64,000 bases of DNA from Pseudomonas farsensis (GCF_014268805.2 NZ_JABWRF020000005.1:62001-126000), one strand, 5' to 3'; shown: positions 1-8,617, counted from the stretch's first letter. Translations and numbers: made by a program. The notes: generated from the letters alone by a model not told the origin.

Positions 1-307
1 CGCCCGCCGCACGCGGCTTGAGCTGCAACACGTCGTTGGCCAGGTTGGTGACATCGCCCAGGTTACGGAAGACGTTGTGAATGCCATCTTCGACGAACTG
101 CGGAGTCACCGCCTGGTAGCCTTGGGCCAGCGGCTTGAGGGCATAGGTGTCCAGAATGTCGTTGAACCTGAAGATCGGACGGTTGACCGACTCCCACGGG
201 TCATCCTCGGTAGCCGCCTGGGTGGCAGCAACAGGTGCCAGCAACAGGCTGGCGCAGACACAGGCCTGGGTGACTCGTTCGATCACGCCGGTCCTACGCA
301 TACGCAT
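1..307 (-). CDS. mlaA: MlaA/VacJ-family outer-membrane lipid asymmetry protein, 5' part only
   Basis: The 3' end of the gene lies outside the window; about 102 N-terminal codons are seen. After a signal peptide (hydrophobic stretch LLLAPVAA near residues 21-28) the mature part carries the family signature DPWESVNRPIFRFND and then the stretch IHNVFRNLGDVTNLANDVLQ. MlaA removes mislocalised phospholipid from the outer leaflet of the outer membrane and passes it to the Mla system. The ATG at 307 follows GGAGA at 8 nt spacing; an in-frame ATG at 322 is possible but overlaps that site. The two cysteines (residues 16 and 18) lie before the hydrophobic core, so no lipobox is visible although E. coli MlaA is a lipoprotein. 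Confidence 0.88.
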   Translation of the reverse strand, partial: MRMRRTGVIERVTQACVCASLLLAPVAATQAATEDDPWESVNRPIFRFNDILDTYALKPLAQGYQAVTPQFVEDGIHNVFRNLGDVTNLANDVLQLKPRAAG

Positions 308-489
308 ATGATGTTTCTCCATCGCTATTCAGGTCAGCAGCACCAAGGGGCGCTGCGGTAGTGGCGCCAGTATAATGGCTTGCTCGCTGTTTGATAGCGT
401 CCCACACGTTTACTCAACATTTTGTGAACAGCTGTTGCAGTCACCGGGTGGTAACAATTGCTGGCTAACCTGCGCTGTATTTCAGGGAA

Positions 490-1059
490 ATGGCCATGCA
501 CGATGCACCCGCTGTTACCGCCGTGCTGTTTGGCTTGCGCGGTTGCCTGCTTCAGGCTGGCGCAAACACCACGCTACCCGCCCCTGGCGCCTTGGATGCC
601 CTTGCCAGCTTGCAGCAACGGCAGGTGCCATGCATCTGGCTCGACGACATCAACGCCGCCCAAGGCAAGCGCCTGAGCGCAGCGCTGCCCGACTGGCTGC
701 CCGGCCACCCGATCAACGGTTGCAAATGGCCGGCCCCGGACGCCTGCTGGCACGCGCTGATGGCGCTGCAAACCCAGCGCATCGAAGGCTGCGTGCTGGT
801 TAGTGACGAACCTTTACTGTTGCAGTCGGGCCGCAATGCCGGGCTATGGACGGTTGGCCTTGCGGCGTGCAGCCCGTCCTGCCAGCTCGGCGCCAGCCAA
901 TGGCAGGCGCTGAGCGCACAAGAGCAGGAACTGGCACGTGGCAAGGCCACACTGGCGCTGTTCGAGCTAGGCGTGCATTCGGTGATCGGCCACCTGGAGG
1001 CGCTCGACGGCTGCCTGGCCGACATTGCCTTGCGCCGGCAAAAAGGCGAGAAACCCTGA
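490..1059 (+). CDS. HAD-superfamily protein, probably without phosphatase activity (phosphonatase-like)
   Basis: 189 aa. The N-terminal strand AVLFGLRGCLLQAG occupies the place of HAD motif I (hhhDxxGT in phosphonoacetaldehyde hydrolase relatives), but the nucleophilic Asp is Gly and the conserved Thr after the Gly is Cys. Later segments (QRQVPCIWLDD, CVLVSDEPLLLQSGRNAGLWTVGLA) keep the pattern of the HAD core strands and of the motif IV region that normally reads DSxxGIxAGxxAGMWxxG. It lies between mlaA (divergent) and DUF4404, as I recall for P. aeruginosa PA2803. The fold call is fairly safe; loss of catalysis is inferred from the missing nucleophile. Confidence 0.72.
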   Translation: MAMHDAPAVTAVLFGLRGCLLQAGANTTLPAPGALDALASLQQRQVPCIWLDDINAAQGKRLSAALPDWLPGHPINGCKWPAPDACWHALMALQTQRIEGCVLVSDEPLLLQSGRNAGLWTVGLAACSPSCQLGASQWQALSAQEQELARGKATLALFELGVHSVIGHLEALDGCLADIALRRQKGEKP

Positions 1060-1182
1060 AACACAGCCATTGATGCCAGTCATGCAAAGCATCGGCAGGT
1101 GGATTACGCTTGAAGGCAGACAAGAACCTTTGCCGCTTCGCTGAGGTCCATGCCTTGCCAAGTCATTGATGGAGTAACAACT

Positions 1183-1446
1183 ATGCCTGCCCGCGAACTG
1201 CAAGAACGCCTGAACGACCTGCGCGTTCAACTCGACCGCAACGTTCCGCTTTCCGAGCAAGAAGTGGCCGAACTGCACGAAGAAGCCCGGCAGATCGAGG
1301 CGCAGCTGAAGCTCGAGGAAGCAACGCCCGACAACAACCTGGTCGACGGCGTCAACCTGGCTGTCGAGCGCTTTGAAGCCGAACACCCAGACCTGACCGC
1401 AACCCTGCGCAACATCGCCAACGCGCTGCACAGCATGGGCATCTGA
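1183..1446 (+). CDS. DUF4404 family small protein
   Basis: 87 aa. The ATG at 1183 has GGAG 8 nt upstream; the longer open frame from 1150 has no ribosome site. The N-terminal half is a heptad-like helical stretch (ELQERLNDLRVQLDRNV) followed by a second amphipathic helix (EQEVAELHEEARQIEAQLKLEE), which is typical of DUF4404 and suggests a short helical hairpin or coiled coil. The protein is acidic, soluble and has no signal peptide or cysteine. Function is unknown. It follows the HAD-like gene on the same strand and is convergent with queF. Confidence 0.75.
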   Translation: MPARELQERLNDLRVQLDRNVPLSEQEVAELHEEARQIEAQLKLEEATPDNNLVDGVNLAVERFEAEHPDLTATLRNIANALHSMGI

Positions 1447-1462
1447 GGCCAACCGCCGCAAC

Positions 1463-1479
1463 GGGCCGCACAGCGGCCC
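1463..1479. terminator. GC-rich hairpin between convergent DUF4404 gene and queF
   Basis: GGGCCGC and GCGGCCC flank a 3-nt loop. It sits in the 55-bp gap between two converging genes. There is no clear T-run on either side, so an intrinsic terminator is only a possibility. Confidence 0.35.
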
Positions 1480-1501
1480 TGCTTGCGTTACCCGTGCAGT
1501 A

Positions 1502-2332
1502 TTACTGGCGCACCAGGCGCAGGTTCTGCGGGCTGATCGGGGCAGTGCTGCGGTAAGGGTTGATGTCCAGGCCACCACGGCGCACATAGCGTGCATACAC
1601 GGTCAGGTGCTCGGGCTGCAGCAAGGTTTTCAAGTCCAGGTAAATACGCTCGACGCACTGTTCATGAAAGTCGGCATGCTGGCGGAAACTGATCAGGTAG
1701 GTCAGCAGGCTGGCGTGGTCCAGCGCCGGGCCTTTGTAGTCAACCACCACGCTGCCCCAATCGGGCTGCCCGGTAACCGGGCAGTTGGACTTGAGCAAAT
1801 GGCTGTGCACCGTTTCCTGCACCACGCCCTCTGCCGCGCAACGCAGCAACTCAGGCTGCGGCTGCTCATAGTTGCTGATGCTCACATCCAGGCCGTCAAT
1901 GCACACACCTGGCAATGCTGTTACGCCTTCGGCTTGCACCTGGGCCAAGGTGCTGACCTTGACCGCAACTGGCTTGCCGGCGGCGGCAGACAAGTCTTTA
2001 ACCAAGCACGCCTGTAGCTGCGCCACGTCTGCGAACACGGTCTGGTTCAGCGAGTTGAGGTACAGCTTGAACGACTTCGACTCGATGATGTTGGGCGAAT
2101 CGCACGGGATCGCGAACTCGCCAATGGCCACCACCGGCTTACCCGAAGGCAGCAGCCAGGACAGCTCGAAGCAGTTCCAGAAGTCCACGCCCTGCCACGG
2201 CAGCGCATCACCGCTCACACCCAGTTCGGCCCACTTGGCCAGGCGTGGGATGGGGAACAGCAGCTCTGGGGAGTAGGTGGCGATGTATTCGCTGGACTTG
2301 CCCAGCGGGGAATGTTCGGCGGCGGGATGCAT
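1502..2332 (-). CDS. queF: NADPH-dependent 7-cyano-7-deazaguanine reductase (type II QueF)
   Basis: 276 aa, the length of the long two-half (type II) QueF. It reduces preQ0 to preQ1 in queuosine biosynthesis, using NADPH in the cytoplasm. The catalytic cysteine is Cys184 in SNCPVTGQPDWG, with the partner Asp191 in the same motif. The QueF motif ESKSFKLYLNSLNQT is at residues 84-98. The ATG at 2332 is preceded by a weak AGG. It is a single gene facing away from the copper locus. Confidence 0.95.
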   Translation of the reverse strand: MHPAAEHSPLGKSSEYIATYSPELLFPIPRLAKWAELGVSGDALPWQGVDFWNCFELSWLLPSGKPVVAIGEFAIPCDSPNIIESKSFKLYLNSLNQTVFADVAQLQACLVKDLSAAAGKPVAVKVSTLAQVQAEGVTALPGVCIDGLDVSISNYEQPQPELLRCAAEGVVQETVHSHLLKSNCPVTGQPDWGSVVVDYKGPALDHASLLTYLISFRQHADFHEQCVERIYLDLKTLLQPEHLTVYARYVRRGGLDINPYRSTAPISPQNLRLVRQ

Positions 2333-2400
2333 GGAAACTGACCTGAAAGTTCGTAATTGCGCCTAGTCTACCGGTTTTGCCCGCCGCCTTGGAGCACCTG

Positions 2401-2898
2401 TCACTCGATGGTCAGCGGCCCGACCATGCCCGCCTGATAGTGGCCTGGCACGTTGCAGGCAAACTCGATCGGCGCCGACTTGCTGAAGGTCCAGGTCAGC
2501 TCGGCGCGCTGGCCGGGCTGCACCAGCACCGTGTTGCCACCCGCATGGCCATGGCCTTCTGCGTGGTTCATCTGGCTATGGTCCATGCCTTCATGCTGCA
2601 TGGCACCGGTGAACAGCTTGCCCTGCATGGCCACCATTTCTTTCTGATGCTCGGCATGCATCTCCTTGTCGCCCAGGTTGAACTCGTGGGGCAACTGGCC
2701 TTGGTTGATCAGCACAAAGCGCACGGTCTCACCGGCTTTTACCTGAAGGCTTTTCGGCTCGAAGGCGATGTCCTTGAGCAGCACCTCGACGGTGCGGGTG
2801 GCCTTGGCCGCCGGCGCCGGTTCACCGAAGGTGAAACTGTCAGCCAGGGTCGGCAGGCTCAGCAATGCGAGGCTGGCGGCGAAGAACAGGTGTTTCAT
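2401..2898 (-). CDS. Periplasmic cupredoxin-like copper-binding protein of the copRS locus
   Basis: 165 aa with a Sec signal peptide (MKHLFFAASLALLSLPTLA-D). The mature part is a cupredoxin/plastocyanin fold: VLLKDIAFEPKSLQVKAGETV, then LPHEFNLG with the first His ligand, and near the C terminus CNVPGHYQAGM with the Cys-His-Met ligand set. In between is a Met/His-rich insert (EMHAEHQKEM, HEGMDHSQMNHAEGHGHAG) that is likely to bind extra copper. The ATG at 2898 follows GGAG. It is transcribed away from copR, with a CopR-type box in the shared 164-bp gap. The role in copper tolerance is inferred from sequence and context (resembles PA2807, from memory). Confidence 0.85.
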   Translation of the reverse strand: MKHLFFAASLALLSLPTLADSFTFGEPAPAAKATRTVEVLLKDIAFEPKSLQVKAGETVRFVLINQGQLPHEFNLGDKEMHAEHQKEMVAMQGKLFTGAMQHEGMDHSQMNHAEGHGHAGGNTVLVQPGQRAELTWTFSKSAPIEFACNVPGHYQAGMVGPLTIE

Positions 2899-2971
2899 GG
2901 GGCACTCCGTATAAAGCAGCAAGGTTGGCGCCATTGTCGGCACCCTCGGCTGGCAACTGACTGACGGGAAG

Positions 2972-2986
2972 ATTACAACTTTGTCA
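2972..2986 (-). promoter_or_regulatory. CopR-type binding box in the divergent copper promoter region
   Basis: Minus strand reads TGACA-AAGTT-GTAAT, an exact match to the TGACA-N5-GTAAT CopR motif as I recall it for Pseudomonas. It lies between the cupredoxin gene (starts 2898) and copR (starts 3063), so it could serve either or both. Confidence 0.6.
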
Positions 2987-3062
2987 GCTTGGCCGGGCGG
3001 CCGGGCCGTCACGTACAATTTGCGTAACCGCCACGGCGTGAAAACCAGGAACCGCATCGCCC

Positions 3063-3743
3063 ATGAAGCTACTGATCGTCGAAGACCAGGCCAAGACTGG
3101 CCAGTACCTGGCCCAAGGCCTTAGCGAAGCGGGCTTTGCCACCGAGCTTGCCAACGATGGCGACAGCGGCCAGCACCTGGCGCTCAGCGGCGACCACGAC
3201 CTGTTGATACTCGACGTCATGCTGCCAGGGCGCAACGGCTGGCAGATCCTGCAAGCTGTGCGTCAGGCCGGCCTCGGCACCCCGGTGCTGTTTCTGACCG
3301 CCCGCGATGCCGTAGAAGACCGCGTGCACGGCCTGGAGCTGGGCGCCGACGACTACTTGGTCAAGCCGTTTGCCTTCTCCGAGCTGCTGGCGCGGGTACG
3401 CACCCTGTTGCGGCGCGGCATCGGCAGCACCCAGGACACCTTGCTGGTGCTGGCCGACCTGCGCCTGGACCTGATGCGACGCCGTGCCGAGCGGGCCGGC
3501 GCACGCATCGACCTCACCGCCAAGGAGTTCGCCTTGCTCGAACTGCTGCTGCGCCGCCAGGGTGAGGTGCTGCCAAAATCGCTGATTGCCTCGCAGGTGT
3601 GGGACATGAATTTCGACAGCGACACCAACGTGATCGAAGTGGCGATCCGCCGCCTGCGCCTGAAAATCGACGACCCGCACCCGCTCAAGCTCATCCACAC
3701 CGTGCGCGGCATGGGTTATGTGCTTGAAGAGCGCCACGACTGA
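3063..3743 (+). CDS. copR: Heavy-metal (copper) response regulator, OmpR/PhoB type
   Basis: 226 aa. The N-terminal receiver domain begins MKLLIVEDQAKTGQYLAQGL with the phospho-acceptor Asp51 in LLILDVMLPGRNGW, the Thr/Lys switch residues in FLTARDAVEDRV and DDYLVKPFAFSEL. The C-terminal winged helix ends in TVRGMGYVLEERHD, typical of the CusR/CopR/IrlR heavy-metal group. Its stop codon overlaps the start of the kinase gene by 1 nt (TGATG), so the two are translationally coupled. The CopR assignment rests on the neighbouring cupredoxin gene and the CopR-type box upstream. Confidence 0.9.
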   Translation: MKLLIVEDQAKTGQYLAQGLSEAGFATELANDGDSGQHLALSGDHDLLILDVMLPGRNGWQILQAVRQAGLGTPVLFLTARDAVEDRVHGLELGADDYLVKPFAFSELLARVRTLLRRGIGSTQDTLLVLADLRLDLMRRRAERAGARIDLTAKEFALLELLLRRQGEVLPKSLIASQVWDMNFDSDTNVIEVAIRRLRLKIDDPHPLKLIHTVRGMGYVLEERHD

Positions 3744-5083
3744 TGCGGCGTCTATCCCTGGGCGGGCGCCTGGCGCTGCTGTTCGCCGCCTGCACCGCCA
3801 GCGTATCGCTGGGTGCCGGCCTGCTGTTCAGCCACGCCAGCGCCAGCCATTTCATCGAGCTGGACCAACAGCAACTGGGCGGGCGGCTGTCGCTGATGCG
3901 CAGCCTGCTGGACGGTGTCACAAACCTTGAACAGTTGCAGGCTCGCGTGCCGGCAATGCGCAGCGAGCTGAGCCATCAGTCCGACCTGGCGCTGCGGGTG
4001 CGCGGGAGCGATGGTGCCGTGTGGTTCGAGAGCCGCAGCGGCCTGCCCGACGAGCCGCGCCAGCCCGGCCTTGCCACCCTGCACGCCCAGCAGAGCAACT
4101 GGCGAAGCCTGAGTACGCCACTGGTTGACACCCCCAGCGGCGCGGCCCAGCTGACGCTTTTTCTGGACATCACCCACCACCAGCACTTTCTGCAAGGCAT
4201 GCAGCGGCTGATCTGGCTCACTGTCGGGCTATCGGCCCTGGCAACCGCGCTATTGGGCGCCTGGGCGGCGCGGCGCGGGCTGAAACCGCTGCGTCAGATG
4301 GGCAAGGTTGCCGCGAGTGTCCACGCAGGTTCACTGACCACCCGGCTACCGGCAGCTAAAATGCCCGAAGAGCTGGCCGAGCTGGCCAGCACCGTGAATG
4401 CCATGCTGCAACGCCTGGACGATGCGTTCCAGCGTTTGTCGGCGTTCAGCGCCGATATCGCCCACGAGTTGCGCACGCCGTTATCCAATCTGCTCACCCA
4501 CACCCAGGTCACCCTCACCCGCCCGCGCAGCCTCGAAGACTACCGCGAGGCGCTGCATGGCAACCTTGAAGAGCTGCAGTGGATGGCCCAGTTGGTCAAC
4601 GACATGTTGTACCTGGCCAAGGCAGATCACGGGCTGATGATGCCCAACCGCCAGGCCCTGGACCTGGCCGCAGAGGCCGATGCATTGCTTGAGTACTACG
4701 CACAACTGGCCGAAGACGCCGGGGTGCGGTTGGGCCGCGAAGGCGCGGCGCAGTTCGAGGGCGACCGGCACATGCTGCGCAGGGCGTTGTCCAACCTGCT
4801 GGACAACGCCCTGCGCTTCACCCCGGCCGGCGGCGAAATTCGCGTAACGGTGGGGAGCGGGCCCTGCATCTGTGTAGCCAACACCGGCCCGGCCATCGCG
4901 CCCCAAGCGCTGGAGCGGCTGTTCGACCGCTTCTATCGAGCAGACCCGGCGCGCCAGGAAGGTAATAGCGAGCATGCCGGGCTGGGCCTTGCGATCACCC
5001 GCTCGATCGTGCAGGCACACGGCGGCAAAATCCGTGCAGAACATGCAGATGGCTGGACGCGGTTTGTAATCGAGCTGGGCTAA
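3743..5083 (+). CDS. copS: Heavy-metal sensor histidine kinase
   Basis: 446 aa inner-membrane kinase. TM1 is near residues 9-30 and TM2 near 155-178 (LIWLTVGLSALATALLGAWAA), enclosing a periplasmic sensor loop. A HAMP domain follows. The H-box is FSADIAHELRTPLSNL with His241, followed by the N-box (LSNLLDNALRFTPAGG), a G1 region that is short (CICVANTGPAI replaces the usual DNG), the F-box (RLFDRFYRAD) and G2 (GLGLAITRSIV). Length and layout match CopS/CusS. It shares an operon with copR. Confidence 0.9.
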   Translation: MRRLSLGGRLALLFAACTASVSLGAGLLFSHASASHFIELDQQQLGGRLSLMRSLLDGVTNLEQLQARVPAMRSELSHQSDLALRVRGSDGAVWFESRSGLPDEPRQPGLATLHAQQSNWRSLSTPLVDTPSGAAQLTLFLDITHHQHFLQGMQRLIWLTVGLSALATALLGAWAARRGLKPLRQMGKVAASVHAGSLTTRLPAAKMPEELAELASTVNAMLQRLDDAFQRLSAFSADIAHELRTPLSNLLTHTQVTLTRPRSLEDYREALHGNLEELQWMAQLVNDMLYLAKADHGLMMPNRQALDLAAEADALLEYYAQLAEDAGVRLGREGAAQFEGDRHMLRRALSNLLDNALRFTPAGGEIRVTVGSGPCICVANTGPAIAPQALERLFDRFYRADPARQEGNSEHAGLGLAITRSIVQAHGGKIRAEHADGWTRFVIELG

Positions 5084-5114
5084 AAAACACTACCACCGCC
5101 GCTGGGCGCGGCCT

Positions 5115-5230
5115 GTGTAGGAGCGGCCTTGTGCCGCGAATGGGGCGCGCAGCGGCCCTAAATCTCGGCTATGCGCACAATCGCTGGGGCCGCTGCGCGC
5201 CCCATTCGCGACACAAGGCCGCTCCTACAC
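5115..5230. repeat. REP-type inverted pair (family A)
   Basis: Two copies of a GTGTAGGAGCGGCCTTGTG-cored palindrome face each other (left arm begins at 5115, right arm ends CCGCTCCTACAC at 5230), with a shared inner GGGGCGCGCAGCGGCC element. The pair fills the gap between the convergent copS and lolE genes. The same core recurs at 50498-50612. Confidence 0.85.
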
Positions 5231-5274
5231 AATCAAAAACGACGCTGTTTCTGTAAAAGCTGCCGCCAGCCAGC

Positions 5275-6519
5275 TTACTCGTACCGCAGCGCCATCGCCG
5301 GTTCCACCTGCGAAGCACGGTACGCAGGGTAAATGGTCGCCAGGAAGCTCATCACCAGCCCGGCGGTGCAGATCAGCCCGACGTCACTCCATTGCAGCTC
5401 CGACGGCAGGCTGCTGATGAAATAAAGGTCGGAGGTGAAGACATGCTGGCCAGTAACCCGCTCCACCCAGCCGACCACCGTGCTCACATTGAACGCCAGG
5501 GCCACACCCAATACGCCGCCAATCAACGTACCGACAATGCCGATCAGGCTGCCTTGAACCATGAACGTGCCGAGAATCTGCGCAGGCGTGGCGCCGATGG
5601 TACGCAGGATGGCGATGTCAGTGCCCTTGTCGTTCACCACCATCACCAGTGTGGCGATGATGTTGAACGCCGCCACGGCGATGATCATCAGCAACAGCAG
5701 GCCAATCATGGTCTTTTCCATTTTCATGGCACTGAACAGGCTGCCTTGGGTGTGCGACCAGTCATCGGCGCGGTAGCCCTCCCCCAAGCCCGCAGCAATA
5801 GCCTTGGACACCTGCGGCGCGGCGTACAGGTCCTGGAGTTTCAAACGCACGCCTTGCACCTGGCCCGGCGCCCAGCGCTGCATGTCGGCAGCATCGGCGA
5901 TGTGAATGTAGGCCTGCGAGCCGTCAAGCTCGGCACCCACCTTGAAGATACCGACCACCGTCAGGCGGTGCATGCGCGGGGTAATGCCACCGGGCTCATT
6001 GCTGAGTTCGGGGACGATGAAGGTCAGCTTGTCACCCGTATTAAGGCGAAAACGCCGGGCGGTCAGCTCGCCGACTACCACACCATAGTCACCCGGCAGC
6101 AGATTCTGCAGGCTGCCCTGAACGATATGCCGGGTGACGATCGACACCTTGCCTTCCTCGGCCGGGTCGATGCCCGACACCTGGATAGGCTGCATCATCC
6201 CCTTGTACGAGAACATGCCTTCAAGCTCGGTAATAGGCGCGGCGGCAAGCACCGCCGGGTTAGCTGAGGCGCGCGCGGCAACCTGCCGCCAGTCATCCAG
6301 CGGCTGTTGGCCAAGGATCGCGGCATGCGGCACCAGGCCCAGCACCCGCGAGCTCATCTCACGCTGGAAGCCGTTCATCACCGACAGCACCGTGATCATC
6401 GCCATCACGCCCAGCGCCAGGCCAATCATCGAAGTCAGCGAGATGAACGAGATGAAGTGGTTGCGGCGCTTGGCACGGGTGTAGCGGGCGCCGATGAACA
6501 AAGGCAAGGGTCTGAACAT
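5275..6519 (-). CDS. lolE: Lipoprotein-releasing ABC transporter permease (LolE/LolC type)
   Basis: 414 aa. It works with LolD and the partner permease to lift outer-membrane lipoproteins from the inner membrane to LolA. One N-terminal membrane segment (SFISLTSMIGLALGVMAMITVLSVMNG) is followed by a large periplasmic domain and three C-terminal segments (GLLLLMIIAVAAFNIIATLVM; LIGIVGTLIGGVLGVALAF; ICTAGLVMSFLATIYPAYRA). The family end motif PAMALRYE is present. The ATG at 6519 gives an N terminus (MFRPLPLFIG) matching that of the paralogous permease at 7274-8524; a GTG at 6531 is possible. It is the last gene of lolC-lolD-lolE. Naming LolE rather than LolC is by operon position. Confidence 0.88.
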   Translation of the reverse strand: MFRPLPLFIGARYTRAKRRNHFISFISLTSMIGLALGVMAMITVLSVMNGFQREMSSRVLGLVPHAAILGQQPLDDWRQVAARASANPAVLAAAPITELEGMFSYKGMMQPIQVSGIDPAEEGKVSIVTRHIVQGSLQNLLPGDYGVVVGELTARRFRLNTGDKLTFIVPELSNEPGGITPRMHRLTVVGIFKVGAELDGSQAYIHIADAADMQRWAPGQVQGVRLKLQDLYAAPQVSKAIAAGLGEGYRADDWSHTQGSLFSAMKMEKTMIGLLLLMIIAVAAFNIIATLVMVVNDKGTDIAILRTIGATPAQILGTFMVQGSLIGIVGTLIGGVLGVALAFNVSTVVGWVERVTGQHVFTSDLYFISSLPSELQWSDVGLICTAGLVMSFLATIYPAYRASQVEPAMALRYE

Positions 6520-6582
6520 GTACGGGAACACCCAATGAAATAGTGAATCAGGGGCGTATCGAGCACGCCCCGCGCAAGCAGC

Positions 6583-7281
6583 TCAGATTGCGACCAGGTG
6601 CCCGTCTTCAAGGCGCAGCACGCGGTCCATCTGGCGCGCCAGATTGAGGTCGTGGGTCACCACCAGAAATGCCGTCTGCGACTGGGTCGACAGCTCTTGC
6701 ATCAATTCCTGGATACCTTGGGCGGTATGGTGGTCGAGGTTGCCGGTAGGCTCGTCGAGCATCACCAGGCCCGGACGGTTGACCAAGGCACGGGCGATGG
6801 CCACGCGCTGGCGCTCGCCGCCAGACAGCTCGGCCGGCTTGTGGTTGAGCCGGTGGCCCAGCCCAACACGCTTGAGCAGCGCCGATGCACGCTCGCGGGC
6901 CTCAGCGATGGGCGTACGGCCGATCAGCAACGGCATGCAGGCGTTCTCAAGCGCGGTGAACTCGGCCAGCAGGTGGTGGAACTGATAGACGAAGCCCAAG
7001 GCGCGGTTGCGCAGCAGGCCACGGGCACGCTCGCCGAGGGCCGACAGCTCTTCGCCAGCCAGCCAAACGCTGCCTTGGCTCGGGGTATCGAGGCCGCCGA
7101 GCAGGTTGAGCAAGGTACTTTTGCCCGAGCCCGAGCTGCCAACGATGGCCACCCGCTCCCCGGCGTGCAGCTCAAGGTTCAGGCCCGACAGCACCTTTAC
7201 CGATTCCGGGCCCTCGTCGTAGCTCTTGCCCAGGTTGCGGCAGCTCAACACGGCTTTATCACTCATGCGCGACTCACTCAT
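6583..7281 (-). CDS. lolD: Lipoprotein-releasing system ATP-binding protein
   Basis: 232 aa ABC ATPase. Walker A is GSSGSGKSTLLNLLGGLD, the Q-loop is VYQFHHLLAEFTALEN, the signature is LSGGERQRVAIARALV, Walker B is LVMLDEPTGNLD and the H-loop is VVTHDL. The ATG at 7281 overlaps the lolC stop by 8 nt and has GAGG 9 nt upstream; ATG 7266 with GAGTGAG upstream is an alternative. It couples ATP hydrolysis to lipoprotein release by the two flanking permeases. Confidence 0.93.
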   Translation of the reverse strand: MSESRMSDKAVLSCRNLGKSYDEGPESVKVLSGLNLELHAGERVAIVGSSGSGKSTLLNLLGGLDTPSQGSVWLAGEELSALGERARGLLRNRALGFVYQFHHLLAEFTALENACMPLLIGRTPIAEARERASALLKRVGLGHRLNHKPAELSGGERQRVAIARALVNRPGLVMLDEPTGNLDHHTAQGIQELMQELSTQSQTAFLVVTHDLNLARQMDRVLRLEDGHLVAI

Positions 7282-8524
7282 AACGTAGCGCCTCTGCAGG
7301 CTGGGTGCGCGAGGCACGCCAGGCCGGGTAGAGGGTTGCGAAGAAACTCAGGACCAGTGCCGCGCCACAGACCATGTACACGTCCGGGGCCTGGATCTGC
7401 GATGGCAGGTAATCGATGAAGTACACATCGGCGTTGAGGAACTTGTGCCCGATCAGTGTCTCGATGCCGGAGATCGCCGCACTGACGTTAAGCGCCCCAA
7501 GGATGCCCAGCACGGCACCGATAGCCGTGCCGACCACCCCGATCACCGTGCCCTGCACCATGAAGATGGCCATGATCTGCCCAGGCGTAGCGCCCAGCGT
7601 GCGCAAAATGGCAATGTCACCGCGCTTGTCGTTGACCACCATCACCAAGGTAGAAATGATGTTGAACGCCGCCACCGCGATGATCAGCAGCAGGATCAGG
7701 CCGATCATGGTTTTTTCCATGCGGATGGCTTGGTACAGGTTGCCTTGGGTCTGGGTCCAGTCACGCGGGTAGAACTCACGCTCGCCCAACTGCTGCGAAA
7801 TGCTCCAGGCCACGCGCGGCGCCTGGAACAGGTCGTCGAACTTCAGCCGCACGCCCTGTACCTGATCAGCCCGCCAGCGGTGCAGGCGCGACAGGTCGGC
7901 GATGTTGGTCAGGCCAAGAAAACCATCGATCTCGCCGGCGCCCACGTGGAAAGTACCGACCACGGTGAAGCGCTTCATGCGCGGGAACATGCCGGCAGGC
8001 GTGACGCTGACTTCGGGGGCGACGAAGGTGACTTTGTCGCCTACCGCCACACCGAGCTTTTGCGCGGCGCGATCACCAATAAGAATACCCCACTCACCCG
8101 GCGCAAGCTGATCGAGCTTCCCCTGCAAGAGGAAGCGCTCGATGATCGACACCTCGCGCTCATGCGCCGGGTCAATGCCGTTGAGCAGCATTTTCTGCAC
8201 TTTGCCGTCGTGGGTCAGCAAACCCTGCATCTGCGTGAACGGCGCTACCGCCGTCACCTGCGGATTCTGCTTTACTTCAGAGGCAAGGGCCTGCCAGTCG
8301 TCGATCGGCTGGCCAGACTCGAGCGTGGCATGAGGGACCATGCCCAGCACGCGGGTACGCATCTCGTGGTCGAAGCCGTTCATTACCGAGAGCACGACGA
8401 TCATCACTACCACGCCCAGGGCGAGGCCGATCATCGAGGTCAGCGAAATGAACGAGACGAAGTGGTTGCGACGCTTGGCACGGGTGTAGCGCGTACCAAT
8501 AAATACGAAAAGAGGTCTGAACAT
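7274..8524 (-). CDS. lolC: Lipoprotein-releasing ABC transporter permease (first gene of the lol operon)
   Basis: 416 aa, clearly paralogous along its full length to the permease at 5275-6519 (shared N terminus FIGTRYTRAKRRNHFVSFIS and end PAEALRYE). One N-terminal and three C-terminal membrane segments surround a periplasmic domain with the LolC/E pattern FTVVGTFHVGAGEIDG. The ATG at 8524 has no strong Shine-Dalgarno. It is first in lolC-lolD-lolE and divergent from the PilZ gene at 8618, leaving a 93-bp promoter region. Confidence 0.9.
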   Translation of the reverse strand: MFRPLFVFIGTRYTRAKRRNHFVSFISLTSMIGLALGVVVMIVVLSVMNGFDHEMRTRVLGMVPHATLESGQPIDDWQALASEVKQNPQVTAVAPFTQMQGLLTHDGKVQKMLLNGIDPAHEREVSIIERFLLQGKLDQLAPGEWGILIGDRAAQKLGVAVGDKVTFVAPEVSVTPAGMFPRMKRFTVVGTFHVGAGEIDGFLGLTNIADLSRLHRWRADQVQGVRLKFDDLFQAPRVAWSISQQLGEREFYPRDWTQTQGNLYQAIRMEKTMIGLILLLIIAVAAFNIISTLVMVVNDKRGDIAILRTLGATPGQIMAIFMVQGTVIGVVGTAIGAVLGILGALNVSAAISGIETLIGHKFLNADVYFIDYLPSQIQAPDVYMVCGAALVLSFFATLYPAWRASRTQPAEALRYE

Positions 8525-8617
8525 GTCGGGGCTTGTTCGGATGAAAGGGAACGTCCTTGTGGCGAGGCGCCTACGGCGGCTTTACACTCGGACCACCGCC
8601 GTAACCTTGGGTTCGCC

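Noticed and set aside
5275..8524. Two similar permease genes as a recent duplication
   Set aside because: LolC and LolE are ancient paralogs normally flanking lolD in gammaproteobacteria. Not a new duplication.
7445..8617. Long upstream extension of the PilZ open frame
   Set aside because: This part is antisense to lolC and unlike any PilZ protein. The ATG at 8618 gives the right N terminus.
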